44,046 nucleotides of DNA. Source: Candidatus Villigracilaceae bacterium. GTDB taxonomy: Bacteria > Chloroflexota > Anaerolineae > Anaerolineales > Villigracilaceae. The notes under the pieces are model-generated. The model saw nothing but the letters and a program-made list of their open reading frames with translations, did not search any database and was not told the origin of the DNA. Of the stretch, positions 1-7,283 are shown in pieces. Numbering within the stretch: the stretch's first letter is position 1; each line of letters opens with the position of its first letter. A program made the position numbers and the translations under genes. The stretch is from the NCBI GenBank assembly GCA_026645935.1, contig JAPKMP010000004.1, positions 1 through 44,046 on the forward strand. The letters run 5' to 3'.

Positions 1-31
1 AAATCAAAAAACCGGATTTCGCGAAACCAGT

Positions 32-40
32 TGGTAGAAT
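32..40 (+). promoter_or_regulatory. Extended -10 promoter of the PHP gene
   Basis: TGG followed by TAGAAT matches an extended -10 element (TGn plus a -10 hexamer). The hexamer ends at 40 and the gene's ATG is at 47, the distance at which transcription normally starts. No Shine-Dalgarno sequence lies in between, so the message is probably leaderless. No good -35 is visible, as is usual for extended -10 promoters. This rests on spacing only. Confidence 0.45.
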
Positions 41-46
41 TGCGCC

Positions 47-691
47 ATGCCAACCCTTGAATTCCACTGCCATACGAACGCTTCGAAAGATTCCCTGACG
101 ACCCCGGCTTATCTGGTCCATGCGGCGCGGAGGAAGGGATTGGACCGGGTCGTGGTCACCGACCATAATTCGATTGCGGGAGCGAGGGCGGCTCAGGCTC
201 TGGACCCGGAGTTGGTCATCGTGGGTGAAGAGATCATGACAACCAAAGGGGAGATTCTCGCCGCGTACGTGACAGAAGAAATCCCTGCCGGGTTGACCCC
301 GATGGAGACGATTCAGCGACTAAAAGAACAGGGTGCTTTCATCAGCGTGTCGCATCCGTTCGATGCGTGGAGGAAGGGTGGATGGAAGGAAGCCGACCTG
401 CTGGAGATCATCCCATATGTGGATGCCATTGAAATTTTCAACTCGCGCTGTATGGATCCGGGATTCAATCACAGGGCGAAGGCGTTTGCCGAGAAACATA
501 ACCTCGCCGGGACGGTCGGCTCGGATGCGCATGGAGTCATCGAACTTGGAAAAGCTGTCATGATGCTCGAGCCGTTCACCGGTCCGGATGAGATGCGGAA
601 TGTTATCCGGGGGGCAAAGTTCAAAACGAAGTTATCCTCCTTTTGGGTGCATTTCATCTCGCGCTATGCGTCGATGCGAAAGAGGTTTTAA
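47..691 (+). CDS. PHP-domain metal-dependent phosphoesterase
   Basis: A 214-residue protein of the PHP (polymerase and histidinol phosphatase) family, stand-alone in size. Metal-ligand motifs are visible in order: HCH (residues 7-9), DHNS (39-42), GEE (60-62), SHPFD (102-106) and SDAH (159-162). Members hydrolyse phosphoester bonds in nucleotides or small phosphates using two or three metal ions, and some relatives (TrpH/RNase AM type) act on short oligonucleotides or bisphosphates. The substrate cannot be told from sequence. The start is the ATG placed directly behind an extended -10 box, with no ribosome binding site. It converges with the small minus-strand membrane gene and shows no operon link to the purine island. 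Confidence 0.85.
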   Translation: MPTLEFHCHTNASKDSLTTPAYLVHAARRKGLDRVVVTDHNSIAGARAAQALDPELVIVGEEIMTTKGEILAAYVTEEIPAGLTPMETIQRLKEQGAFISVSHPFDAWRKGGWKEADLLEIIPYVDAIEIFNSRCMDPGFNHRAKAFAEKHNLAGTVGSDAHGVIELGKAVMMLEPFTGPDEMRNVIRGAKFKTKLSSFWVHFISRYASMRKRF

Positions 692-713
692 GCACGAAAG
701 ACACGAAGGGGAG

Positions 714-1067
714 TCATGAATCTCCCGCAATCCCCAGCACGGAGGTGAAGCCGTGTAAAAAGAAACTTCCGCCCACGAGCATCACCGTATTCTTCGGGTC
801 GCCGCTGACGACCGACCAATGAATCCCATATGCGACGATGGATACCCCGGCGATGACGAGCAATAGACCGTAGAGAATCATCCTGCGCTGGGCGACGGGT
901 TGTGCGCTGTCTTTGAAGGTGAGGATGCCAAATGCCACACCCATGATCCCCAGGGCGGTCTTCCATGCGACCCAGGCTAGGGTTTCATCCGACGAGATGC
1001 AGGAAAGGACAAGCAGGATCCCTGCGAGAAAATTGATCAATGCGAGAAAGATCGAAACGACTTTCAT
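714..1067 (-). CDS. Small four-helix membrane protein, function unknown
   Basis: A 117-residue protein made almost entirely of hydrophobic segments (about residues 4-22, 32-50, 62-82 and 92-112), so probably four membrane helices. I do not recognise the family. The start is the ATG at 1067 because AAGGAGG lies seven bases before it; an in-frame start 16 codons earlier has no ribosome binding site and adds an Arg-rich piece. It lies on the same strand as the zinc-ribbon gene, 82 bases downstream of it, and may be cotranscribed with it. Confidence 0.65.
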   Translation of the reverse strand: MKVVSIFLALINFLAGILLVLSCISSDETLAWVAWKTALGIMGVAFGILTFKDSAQPVAQRRMILYGLLLVIAGVSIVAYGIHWSVVSGDPKNTVMLVGGSFFLHGFTSVLGIAGDS

Positions 1068-1149
1068 GCCGCGCCTCCTTGTGATGTTTTCAGGATACAG
1101 GGCGGCGGCTGGCAAAGTCTATAGAGAGTCTCTCAAAGGCTGTAAGTAT

Positions 1150-1407
1150 TTATCTGGCTTTGAATCCCTTTTTGCGCCCTTCGTTTAAAGCCTGGTAACG
1201 AATGGCATAAAATTCTGTATACCCACAGGCGCCGCAAACATAAGCAGTAAATTGGCTTTGTTCGCCTTTTGGCATCCATACGAAGGGACGATTTGGCGGC
1301 TCCGGTTCGAGGATGCTGATATAAGGGGGGATGCTGTCGCTGCCGCGCAGTGGGGCTTCGCTGATGATCTCGTTCGATCCGCATTTGGGACAGGTTCCGT
1401 TTTTCAT
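1150..1407 (-). CDS. Small zinc-ribbon protein
   Basis: An 85-residue soluble protein with two Cys pairs, CPKC near the start (residues 5-8) and CGAC near position 60, which form a typical zinc ribbon around a Pro-rich middle. Such proteins are common and mostly uncharacterised; nucleic acid or protein contact is possible. The start at 1407 is preceded by AAAGGAG at good spacing. A longer in-frame version begins 16 codons upstream but lacks a ribosome binding site and adds a polar tail unlike the rest. It is divergent from the purine island. Confidence 0.7.
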   Translation of the reverse strand: MKNGTCPKCGSNEIISEAPLRGSDSIPPYISILEPEPPNRPFVWMPKGEQSQFTAYVCGACGYTEFYAIRYQALNEGRKKGFKAR

Positions 1408-1501
1408 TGGCGACTCCTTTTGGAACATCGTATCCGTTTCGTTGCCTTTCCCCAATCACCCAATGGGTGCAATTTGGTTAATTCGAGACTTTCATCTCTA
1501 A

Positions 1502-1530
1502 TTGACATCCTCCCCCTCTTCTGCTAAACT
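1502..1530 (+). promoter_or_regulatory. Sigma-70-type promoter of the purine island
   Basis: TTGACA at 1502-1507 and TAAACT at 1525-1530 are separated by exactly 17 bases, the best match to a housekeeping promoter in the window. Transcription would start near 1537, giving a leader of about 74 bases before the amidohydrolase ATG at 1611. A palindrome lies directly over the predicted start site. Confidence 0.7.
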
Positions 1531-1535
1531 AGAAG

Positions 1536-1546
1536 TTGTCAGACAA
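1536..1546. promoter_or_regulatory. Candidate operator over the transcription start
   Basis: TTGTCAGACAA is a perfect 5-1-5 palindrome centred on the predicted transcription start. A related copy occurs 23 bases downstream: GTTGTCAGACAAATT at 1535-1549 and GTCGTCAGGCAAATT at 1558-1572 match at 13 of 15 positions. Palindromes of this kind are typical binding sites of GntR-class repressors, and two such regulators are encoded in the island. Which one binds is unknown, and the copies may partly reflect the word repeats in this leader. Confidence 0.4.
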
Positions 1547-1548
1547 AT

Positions 1549-1606
1549 TTTAGTCTAGTCGTCAGGCAAATTCCCGACCACCCGACTACCGAACCACACG
1601 ACTAAA
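1549..1606. repeat. Inverted GTC/GAC word array in the deaminase leader
   Basis: After a GTC-rich stretch (TTTAGTC at 1549-1555, TAGTCG at 1556-1561) come four eight-base units at 1575-1606 built on CGACYACC (CGACCACC, CGACTACC and two degenerate copies). The halves can pair, TTTAGTC with GACTAAA (1600-1606) and TAGTCG with CGACTA (1583-1588), so the leader RNA could fold. No Shine-Dalgarno sequence precedes the ATG; the last four bases are CCCC. Confidence 0.55.
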
Positions 1607-1610
1607 CCCC

Positions 1611-3014
1611 ATGACAACCCTTCTCATCAAAAACGCTTATATCGTCACCATGGACGACCATCAGCGGGAAATTCCCGAGGGTGGTCTTTTTATTCGCGAC
1701 GGCTTCATCGAGCAGGTTGGAGCGACGAGCGAACTCCCCGCCACCGCCGATGAAGTGCTCGACCTTAAAGGGCATGTCATCCTGCCGGGCTTGGTCAATA
1801 CCCATCATCACTTCTACCAAACCCTGACGCGCGCTGTCCCAGCCGCGCAGGATGCCAACCTCTTCAACTGGCTCAAGACCCTCTATCCCATTTGGGCGCG
1901 TCTGCAACCCGACGATATTTTTGTTTCGACTCAAACCGCCCTGGCGGAACTTGCCCTCTCGGGCTGTACCACAGCCTCAGACCATCTCTATCTCTACCCG
2001 AACGGCTCGAAACTCGACGATGAGATTGCCGCAGCCCTCGAACTTGGACTACGCCTTCACGCTTCCCGCGGCTCGATGTCGCTCGGCGAATCCCAGGGCG
2101 GGCTCCCCCCCGACAGCGTGGTGGACACCGAAGAGAACATCCTCAAAGACTCGCAGCGCCTCATAGAAAAATATCACGACGCCAAACCCGGCTCGATGAC
2201 TCAAGTTGTGCTTGCGCCCTGCTCGCCGTTCAGCGTCACATCGGATCTAATGAAACAATCCGCCAAACTTGCGCGACAATATGGTGTCCATCTCCACACC
2301 CATTTAGCTGAAACCGAAGACGAAGAACAATTCTGTATGCAGATGTTCGGTCATCGTCCTGTTGGGTACATGCAGGAAGTGGACTGGGTCGGCGATGATG
2401 TCTGGTTTGCGCACGCGGTCTGGGTGAATGACGAAGAGATTCAAGTCTTTGCCAAACATAACTGCGGCGTGGCGCACTGTCCCACCTCGAACATGCGGTT
2501 GGCTTCAGGCATCGCTCCGGTCAAGGAATATCGCAAAGCAGGCGTCAACGTCGGCTTGGGTGTGGACGGCTCCGCTTCCAACGACGGCTCGCATCTCCTT
2601 GCAGAAGTGCGAAATGCCATGCTCGTCTCCCGTGTCAAGGAAGGACTGACGGGCTATTCCCTCACCTCTAACCCCTCTCCCTCGGGGAGAGGGGAAGGGG
2701 TGAGGGAATTGATGACAGCGCGTGAAGCGTTGCATTTGGGCACGCGCGGCGGTGCTGCTGTTTTAGGACGTAATGACATTGGTTCCCTTGAGCCGGGCAA
2801 ATGTGCCGACTTCTTTGCTGTGAACTTAAACAAACTTGGTTATGCCGGCATGCACGACCCCGTTTCGGCAATTGTCTTTGGTCAATCCTTCAACGTGGAA
2901 TACACCTTCGTCGGCGGCAAAGCCGTCGTCAAAGAAGGGCAACTCGCGACGGTGGATCAACATAAATTGATCGAGAAGCATAACAAAGCGGCAAAACGCC
3001 TGCTGGCTGGATGA
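1611..3014 (+). CDS. 8-oxoguanine/guanine deaminase-like amidohydrolase
   Basis: A 467-residue amidohydrolase-superfamily enzyme of the branch containing 8-oxoguanine deaminase, hydroxyatrazine hydrolases and the E. coli SsnA protein. Metal and catalytic motifs are NTHHH (about residues 63-67), HTHLAE (about 228), FAHAVW (about 264) and GVDGSASND (about 318). GLVNTHHHFYQ is characteristic of the 8-oxoguanine deaminase group, which converts the base to urate; activity on guanine or another aminopurine is equally possible. Its position at the head of a purine island supports a purine substrate. Residues about 349-366 are a foreign-looking insertion encoded by a 52-base palindrome, just before the conserved MTAREAL segment. 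There is no ribosome binding site. The stop overlaps the next start by four bases (ATGA). Confidence 0.8.
   Translation: MTTLLIKNAYIVTMDDHQREIPEGGLFIRDGFIEQVGATSELPATADEVLDLKGHVILPGLVNTHHHFYQTLTRAVPAAQDANLFNWLKTLYPIWARLQPDDIFVSTQTALAELALSGCTTASDHLYLYPNGSKLDDEIAAALELGLRLHASRGSMSLGESQGGLPPDSVVDTEENILKDSQRLIEKYHDAKPGSMTQVVLAPCSPFSVTSDLMKQSAKLARQYGVHLHTHLAETEDEEQFCMQMFGHRPVGYMQEVDWVGDDVWFAHAVWVNDEEIQVFAKHNCGVAHCPTSNMRLASGIAPVKEYRKAGVNVGLGVDGSASNDGSHLLAEVRNAMLVSRVKEGLTGYSLTSNPSPSGRGEGVRELMTAREALHLGTRGGAAVLGRNDIGSLEPGKCADFFAVNLNKLGYAGMHDPVSAIVFGQSFNVEYTFVGGKAVVKEGQLATVDQHKLIEKHNKAAKRLLAG
2657..2708. repeat. Palindromic element inserted in frame in the deaminase gene
   Basis: Outer arms TTCCCTCACC (2657-2666) and GGTGAGGGAA (2699-2708) pair perfectly. 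Inner arms CCCCTCTCCC (2672-2681) and GGGAGAGGGG (2685-2694) also pair perfectly around a three-base loop. It is translated as a Ser/Pro/Gly/Arg-rich stretch without breaking the frame. A related element lies inside the P-type ATPase gene (34724-34778) and shares CCTCACC, five variable bases, then CCCCTCT. This is the layout of a mobile palindromic repeat able to land inside genes. Confidence 0.75.
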
Positions 3015-3322
3015 TGGGTATTTTGATCCCCTTATTGTTTTGGCTGTCCATCCCGCTCTCGTTGATCTTATCCATTATTGGCGTGTTGAAGGATAAATTC
3101 TGGTTTGTGTTGCTTGGAGCCGTTCTGTTCATTCCGATAGCCTACTATTTGAACGGTTCGCCATCTTTGAACGGATTTGCCATCCTCCTTCCGCTCTTTC
3201 AAGTCGCTGCTGCTGCGGCGTTGCGGGAAGGATATAAAAGATGGGCATGGATCTTGTTGACACCCGCGATCCTGTCCGTTCTCTGGTTCGTGATTGTCAT
3301 CCTGTTTTATCAACTGTCCTGA
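3011..3322 (+). CDS. Small membrane protein, function unknown
   Basis: A 103-residue protein with three or four predicted membrane helices (about residues 3-23, 29-47, 53-72 and 80-101) and almost no polar loops. I do not recognise the family. Its start overlaps the deaminase stop as ATGA and its end lies 10 bases before the adenine deaminase start, so it is almost certainly translated within the same operon. The context would allow a transport or accessory role, but nothing in the sequence shows this. Confidence 0.65.
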   Translation: MMGILIPLLFWLSIPLSLILSIIGVLKDKFWFVLLGAVLFIPIAYYLNGSPSLNGFAILLPLFQVAAAAALREGYKRWAWILLTPAILSVLWFVIVILFYQLS

Positions 3323-3332
3323 CGGAGCACTT

Positions 3333-5123
3333 ATGTCATCATCCACCAAACTGACCGCCGCCCTCGTCGATGTTGCCATGGGACGCGCCCACGCCGATCT
3401 CGTTGTCAAAAGCGGAAAATGGGTGAGCGTGCAATCCGGCGAGATCATCCCGAACATCGACATTGCCGTTGTTCAGGGACATATCGCTTATGTCGGGCGC
3501 GATGCGGGTCATACCATCGGCAAAAAAACCAAAGTCATCGATGCGAAAGGGAAGTATCTCGTCCCCGGCTTGCTCGATGGACATATGCACGTCGAATCGG
3601 GCATGGTCACTGTGACGGAGTTCGTCCGCGCGGTGGCTGTGCGCGGCACCACTGGAATGTTCATCGACCCGCATGAGATCGCAAACGTCTTCGGTCTCAA
3701 AGGCGTCAAGTTGATGGTGGATGAAGCTCAGAAGCAGCCCATTCATGTCTGGGTGCAGATGCCGTCCTGTGTTCCGTCCGCGCCGGGACTTGAGACCCCC
3801 GGTTCTTCCATCGGTCCCAAAGAGGTCACCATCGCGATGAAGTGGAAAGGCCTCATCGGCTTGGGCGAAATGATGAACTTCCCCGGCGTCTTCATGAGCG
3901 ACAAGAAGATGCTCGATGAAATGTCCGCGACCCATGCAGCGGGGAAAACCATCGGCGGACATTATGCTTCGCCCGATCTCGGCCTGCCCTTCCATGGCTA
4001 CGTCGCGGGCGGCGCGGAGGATGACCACGAAGGCACACGCATGGAGGACGCCATTGCGCGCGTCCGCCAGGGGATGAAGGCGATGCTTCGCTACGGTTCG
4101 GCATGGTTCGATGTCGCGGCGCAGGTCAAAGCCATCACCGAGAAGAAACTGGATTCACGACACTTCCTGCTTGTTACGGATGACTCACACGCCGCCACCC
4201 TGACCGAAGAGGGCCACATGGACCGGGTCCTTCGCCACGCTGTCAGCGAGGGATTGAATCCAATGACGGCGATCCAAATGATGACCATCAACACCGCCGA
4301 GCATTTCGGCCTGAGCAAAGAGATGGGTATGATCGCTCCCGGCAGGTGGGCCGATATCGTGCTCGTCGAAGATCTGATGAACTTCAAAGCCGATATGGTC
4401 ATTGCGAAAGGTCAGGTCATTGCCGAGACCGGCGAATGGCAGGTCAAGCTGCCGGTGACGAAATATCCCAAAACGGTCACCAACTCGGTTCATCTCAAGC
4501 GAAAGCTCACAGCGGAAGATTTTGTCCTTCGGACAAGAGCCGCTCACGGCGCGGAGGTCGAGGCGCATGTCATCGGGGTGATCGAGAACCAGGCGCCGAC
4601 CCGTCATCTGAAGATGAAAGTAAAAGCTGTGGATGGCGAAGTCAAAGCGGATTTGAGAAACGACCTGGCGAAGATCGCATTGGTGGAGCGACATCGCGGC
4701 ACGGGCAGGGTCGTCGTGGGTCTGACCAGCGGTTTTGGTTTTTCTAGAAAATGCGCCATCGGTTCGACGGTTGCGCATGACAGCCATCACATGATCGTGG
4801 TCGGTACGGATGAAGAAAGCATGGCGATCGCCGCAAATGAACTGGCAAAATGCGGCGGCGGTCAGATCGTGGTGTTGGACGGCAAGGTGATCGGGAAGGT
4901 CGAATTCCCCATCGCTGGCTTGATGTCAAACGAGCGCGCGGATATTGTCGCGAAAAAGGCCGCCAGCGTGCTCGATGGTTTCAAGATGTGCGGCAGTGAG
5001 TTGAACAACCCGAACATGCAATTAAGTTTGCTGGGATTGGTCGTCATCCCTGAGTTGAGAATTTCCGACAAAGGGCTTGTGGATGTGACCCGCTTCGATT
5101 TCGTGCCGGTGCTGGAAGATTGA
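3333..5123 (+). CDS. ade: Adenine deaminase
   Basis: A 596-residue enzyme converting adenine to hypoxanthine and ammonia; the length matches bacterial adenine deaminase (about 580-600). Visible motifs are PGLLDGHMHVES (about 78-89, metal ligands H84 and H86), DPHEIANVFG (about 112-121), LVTDDSHA (D283, D284, H286) and the family-specific C-terminal domain with AHDSHHMIVVGT. The start at 3333 has GGAG upstream; a longer frame reading back to 3294 overlaps the preceding gene and adds an unconserved piece. It supplies hypoxanthine, the usual substrate of the molybdenum hydroxylase encoded at the end of the island. The family uses Mn or Fe, so it may depend on the metal importer further downstream. 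Confidence 0.92.
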   Translation: MSSSTKLTAALVDVAMGRAHADLVVKSGKWVSVQSGEIIPNIDIAVVQGHIAYVGRDAGHTIGKKTKVIDAKGKYLVPGLLDGHMHVESGMVTVTEFVRAVAVRGTTGMFIDPHEIANVFGLKGVKLMVDEAQKQPIHVWVQMPSCVPSAPGLETPGSSIGPKEVTIAMKWKGLIGLGEMMNFPGVFMSDKKMLDEMSATHAAGKTIGGHYASPDLGLPFHGYVAGGAEDDHEGTRMEDAIARVRQGMKAMLRYGSAWFDVAAQVKAITEKKLDSRHFLLVTDDSHAATLTEEGHMDRVLRHAVSEGLNPMTAIQMMTINTAEHFGLSKEMGMIAPGRWADIVLVEDLMNFKADMVIAKGQVIAETGEWQVKLPVTKYPKTVTNSVHLKRKLTAEDFVLRTRAAHGAEVEAHVIGVIENQAPTRHLKMKVKAVDGEVKADLRNDLAKIALVERHRGTGRVVVGLTSGFGFSRKCAIGSTVAHDSHHMIVVGTDEESMAIAANELAKCGGGQIVVLDGKVIGKVEFPIAGLMSNERADIVAKKAASVLDGFKMCGSELNNPNMQLSLLGLVVIPELRISDKGLVDVTRFDFVPVLED

Positions 5124-5127
5124 TGGC

Positions 5128-5193
5128 GATCCGCAGATTTTACGTTTCGAGTTATGAATTTTTTTCTGCGAATATCTGCGCCACGTGCGGATC
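5128..5193. repeat. Inverted repeat before the first GntR gene
   Basis: GATCCGCA (5128-5135) and TGCGGATC (5186-5193) face each other across 50 bases, with GCAGAT and ATCTGC pairing inside. The region between adenine deaminase and the regulator is AT-rich and holds no clear promoter. It could be a degenerate intergenic repeat or a regulator site; the evidence is weak. Confidence 0.3.
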
Positions 5194-5210
5194 AGAAATG
5201 AGAATTTTTC

Positions 5211-5927
5211 ATGGCTAACTTTCCATTTCAACGCTTGCAGGCAGATCTTGCAACGTTGATTCACAAAACCCCGGCGGGTCAACGCCTGCCCTCCGAGCCG
5301 GATCTTGCAAAACAACTCGGCGTTTCGCGCGCGACCTTACGCGAGGCGATGCGTTCCTTCGAAACACAGGGATTGATTCGCCGCAGGCAGGGCTCGGGCA
5401 CTTTTGTGGTCGGCAAAGTCCAGGCGCTCGACAGCGGGTTGGAAGTGCTGGAGAGTCTCGATACGATGGCGCAGCGCAAGAATTTGCAGACGACGATCAG
5501 CGATCTGCATGTGGATCAAGCGGATGCGGACGGAGAATCCGCCGCGGGGCTTGGAATTCCGGAAGGGAGCCGCCTCACCCGCATCCGACGCGTGATCCGC
5601 GCGGAAAATCGTCCGGTCGCTTATTTGATCGACACGCTCCCGGCAGACCTGCTCAAGCCAAGCGATCTTCCGGGTGGATTCAACGGCTCGGTTCTCGATT
5701 TCATGCTGGAGCGCGGCGATAAGTTGACCGTTTCCCGCGCCGCCATCACTGCCACAAACGCGACGGCCGAGGTGGCAAAAGCTCTTGAGATCCAGCGCGG
5801 TGATGTGTTGCTTCATTTCATTTCGCAACTTTACCTGGACAGCGGGAGGATCGTGGACCACACGCTGAGCTATTTCATTCCCGGTTATTTCAATTTTCAT
5901 GTAGTGAGAAAAATCGGCGGTAATTAA
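5211..5927 (+). CDS. GntR-family regulator, HutC subfamily (UTRA domain)
   Basis: A 238-residue DNA-binding repressor. The N-terminal winged helix (about residues 5-70) contains the GntR signature RLPSEPDLAKQLGVSRATLREAM and ends in the QGSGTFVV wing. The C-terminal part (about 90-235) is a UTRA ligand-binding domain, recognisable by RIRRVIRAENRPVAYLIDTLP and a final strand with HTLSYFIPGYF. Family members are released from DNA by a pathway metabolite. Its place inside the catabolic operon, 30 bases before the YgeY-like gene, suggests it controls this operon in response to a purine breakdown product. The palindrome at the island promoter is a candidate site. Confidence 0.88.
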   Translation: MANFPFQRLQADLATLIHKTPAGQRLPSEPDLAKQLGVSRATLREAMRSFETQGLIRRRQGSGTFVVGKVQALDSGLEVLESLDTMAQRKNLQTTISDLHVDQADADGESAAGLGIPEGSRLTRIRRVIRAENRPVAYLIDTLPADLLKPSDLPGGFNGSVLDFMLERGDKLTVSRAAITATNATAEVAKALEIQRGDVLLHFISQLYLDSGRIVDHTLSYFIPGYFNFHVVRKIGGN

Positions 5928-5957
5928 TGCCGCAAACGAAAATTTCGGAGGATTGGC

Positions 5958-7175
5958 ATGTCGGATGTTGTAAAGGAAATTCAAAAGAAGGTCGAAGGGC
6001 AGCGGGAAAAAATCGTGAATTTTATGCGCGAGATCGTTGCCATCCCTTCGATGGAGTGCAAGATCGGCCCGGTCGGCGAACGCATTCAGTCGGAGATGAG
6101 GAAACTCGGCTATGACGAGGTTCGTTTCGACAGGATGGGGAATACGATCGGCAGGATCGGGCACGGCCCCAAGGTGATCATCTACGACTCGCACATCGAT
6201 ACCGTTGGTGTGGGCAACCCGGATGAATGGGATTGGGACCCGTTCCATGGCAAGGTGGAGAATGGACTCTTGTATGCGCGTGGCGCGTGCGACGAAAAAG
6301 GCTCCACGCCGGGTATGGTCTATGGACTTGCCATGGCGCGCGATCTCGGCCTGCTCGACGGCTACACCGCGTATTACTTCGGGAACATGGAGGAGGAATG
6401 TGACGGCATAGCCCCGAACACCTTCGTCGAAGTGGACCCGAAGGTGCGTCCCGATTTCGTCGTGATCGGCGAACCGACCAAAATGCGCATCTATCGCGGG
6501 CATAAGGGTCGCATCGAACTGAAGATCACTGCGCACGGCAAATCGGCGCATGCGGCTTCACATTATCTCGGTGATAACGCCGTGTACAAAATGATGGCGA
6601 CCATCATGGATATCCGCGAACTTGACCGCCGCCTGCGCCTCGGCATGGGCCACCATCCTGTGCAAGGAGTTCCCTCGATCGCCGTCACCGATGTCTCGGC
6701 ACGGACAGCATCGCTGAATGCGGTGCCGGATCAATTCATGATCTATCTCGACCGCCGCATCACATCGAACGAGCCGCGCGATGAAGTCATCGAGCAGATC
6801 AAGGGACTGATCCCCGAATACCTGCGGGAGGAAATCCACGTCGAAGAGTTGTTTTACGATACGCCGTCCTATACCGGTTTCGTTTTTCCGGTGTCGAAAT
6901 ACTATCCGGCATGGATTTTGGAGGACGCTCATCCCCTTGTGCATGCAGGCTCAGACACCATCGAAGCATTGTGGGGCGAGAAGCGTCCGCTCGGAACGTG
7001 GGATTTTTCGACGAACGGCACGTACTGGGCCGGCAAGGCGGGCATCCCATCCATCGGTTTCGGTCCCGGCGATGAGAAGACTGCCCACATGCGCGACGAG
7101 AACGTGCCGCTCGATGAGGTGGTCGCAGCGACGGCGTTCTATGCGTTATTGCCGAAGATGTTGAAAGAGAGATGA
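5958..7175 (+). CDS. YgeY-like M20-family metallohydrolase
   Basis: A 405-residue zinc hydrolase of peptidase family M20, closest by eye to the YgeY group that occurs beside molybdenum-hydroxylase and selenium-linked gene sets. Metal-site motifs are DSHIDTV (H79, D81), GACDEKG (D112 region), MEEECDG (E145/E146) and the late KTAHMRDE. The dimerisation domain carries GKSAHA. M20 enzymes cleave amide bonds; in E. coli ygeY lies in the region linked to anaerobic purine breakdown, and a ureido- or carbamoyl-amino acid substrate is plausible. GGAGG lies upstream (GGAGGATTGGC then ATG). The M20 and YgeY-type assignments are firm, the substrate is not. Confidence 0.82.
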   Translation: MSDVVKEIQKKVEGQREKIVNFMREIVAIPSMECKIGPVGERIQSEMRKLGYDEVRFDRMGNTIGRIGHGPKVIIYDSHIDTVGVGNPDEWDWDPFHGKVENGLLYARGACDEKGSTPGMVYGLAMARDLGLLDGYTAYYFGNMEEECDGIAPNTFVEVDPKVRPDFVVIGEPTKMRIYRGHKGRIELKITAHGKSAHAASHYLGDNAVYKMMATIMDIRELDRRLRLGMGHHPVQGVPSIAVTDVSARTASLNAVPDQFMIYLDRRITSNEPRDEVIEQIKGLIPEYLREEIHVEELFYDTPSYTGFVFPVSKYYPAWILEDAHPLVHAGSDTIEALWGEKRPLGTWDFSTNGTYWAGKAGIPSIGFGPGDEKTAHMRDENVPLDEVVAATAFYALLPKMLKER

Positions 7176-7222
7176 TCTAGATTTCTGCGAAATGAGAAGA
7201 AACCGCCAAAGAAGGAGATTCC

Positions 7223-7270
7223 ATGAAGCAAAGGAGAAATTGCAACCGCCCTAAATCTTTCCCTAATTGA
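7223..7270 (+). CDS. 15-codon leader ORF with strong ribosome binding site
   Basis: AAGGAG (7212-7217), five bases, then ATG open a short frame encoding MKQRRNCNRPKSFPN and ending in TGA at 7270. The next gene's AGGAGG begins three bases later. The signal is as good as that of any full gene here, so translation is likely. The peptide is basic and has no membrane or known-family character. It could couple or attenuate translation of the carbamoyltransferase, or be a remnant of a decayed gene. Confidence 0.45.
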   Translation: MKQRRNCNRPKSFPN

Positions 7271-7283
7271 ATAGGAGGCTCAA

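Noticed and set aside
5337-6551. 404-residue minus-strand open frame
   Set aside because: It lies across the GntR and YgeY-like genes, both of which have clear family motifs. Its composition (His/Arg/Asp-rich) is that of a reverse-strand shadow.
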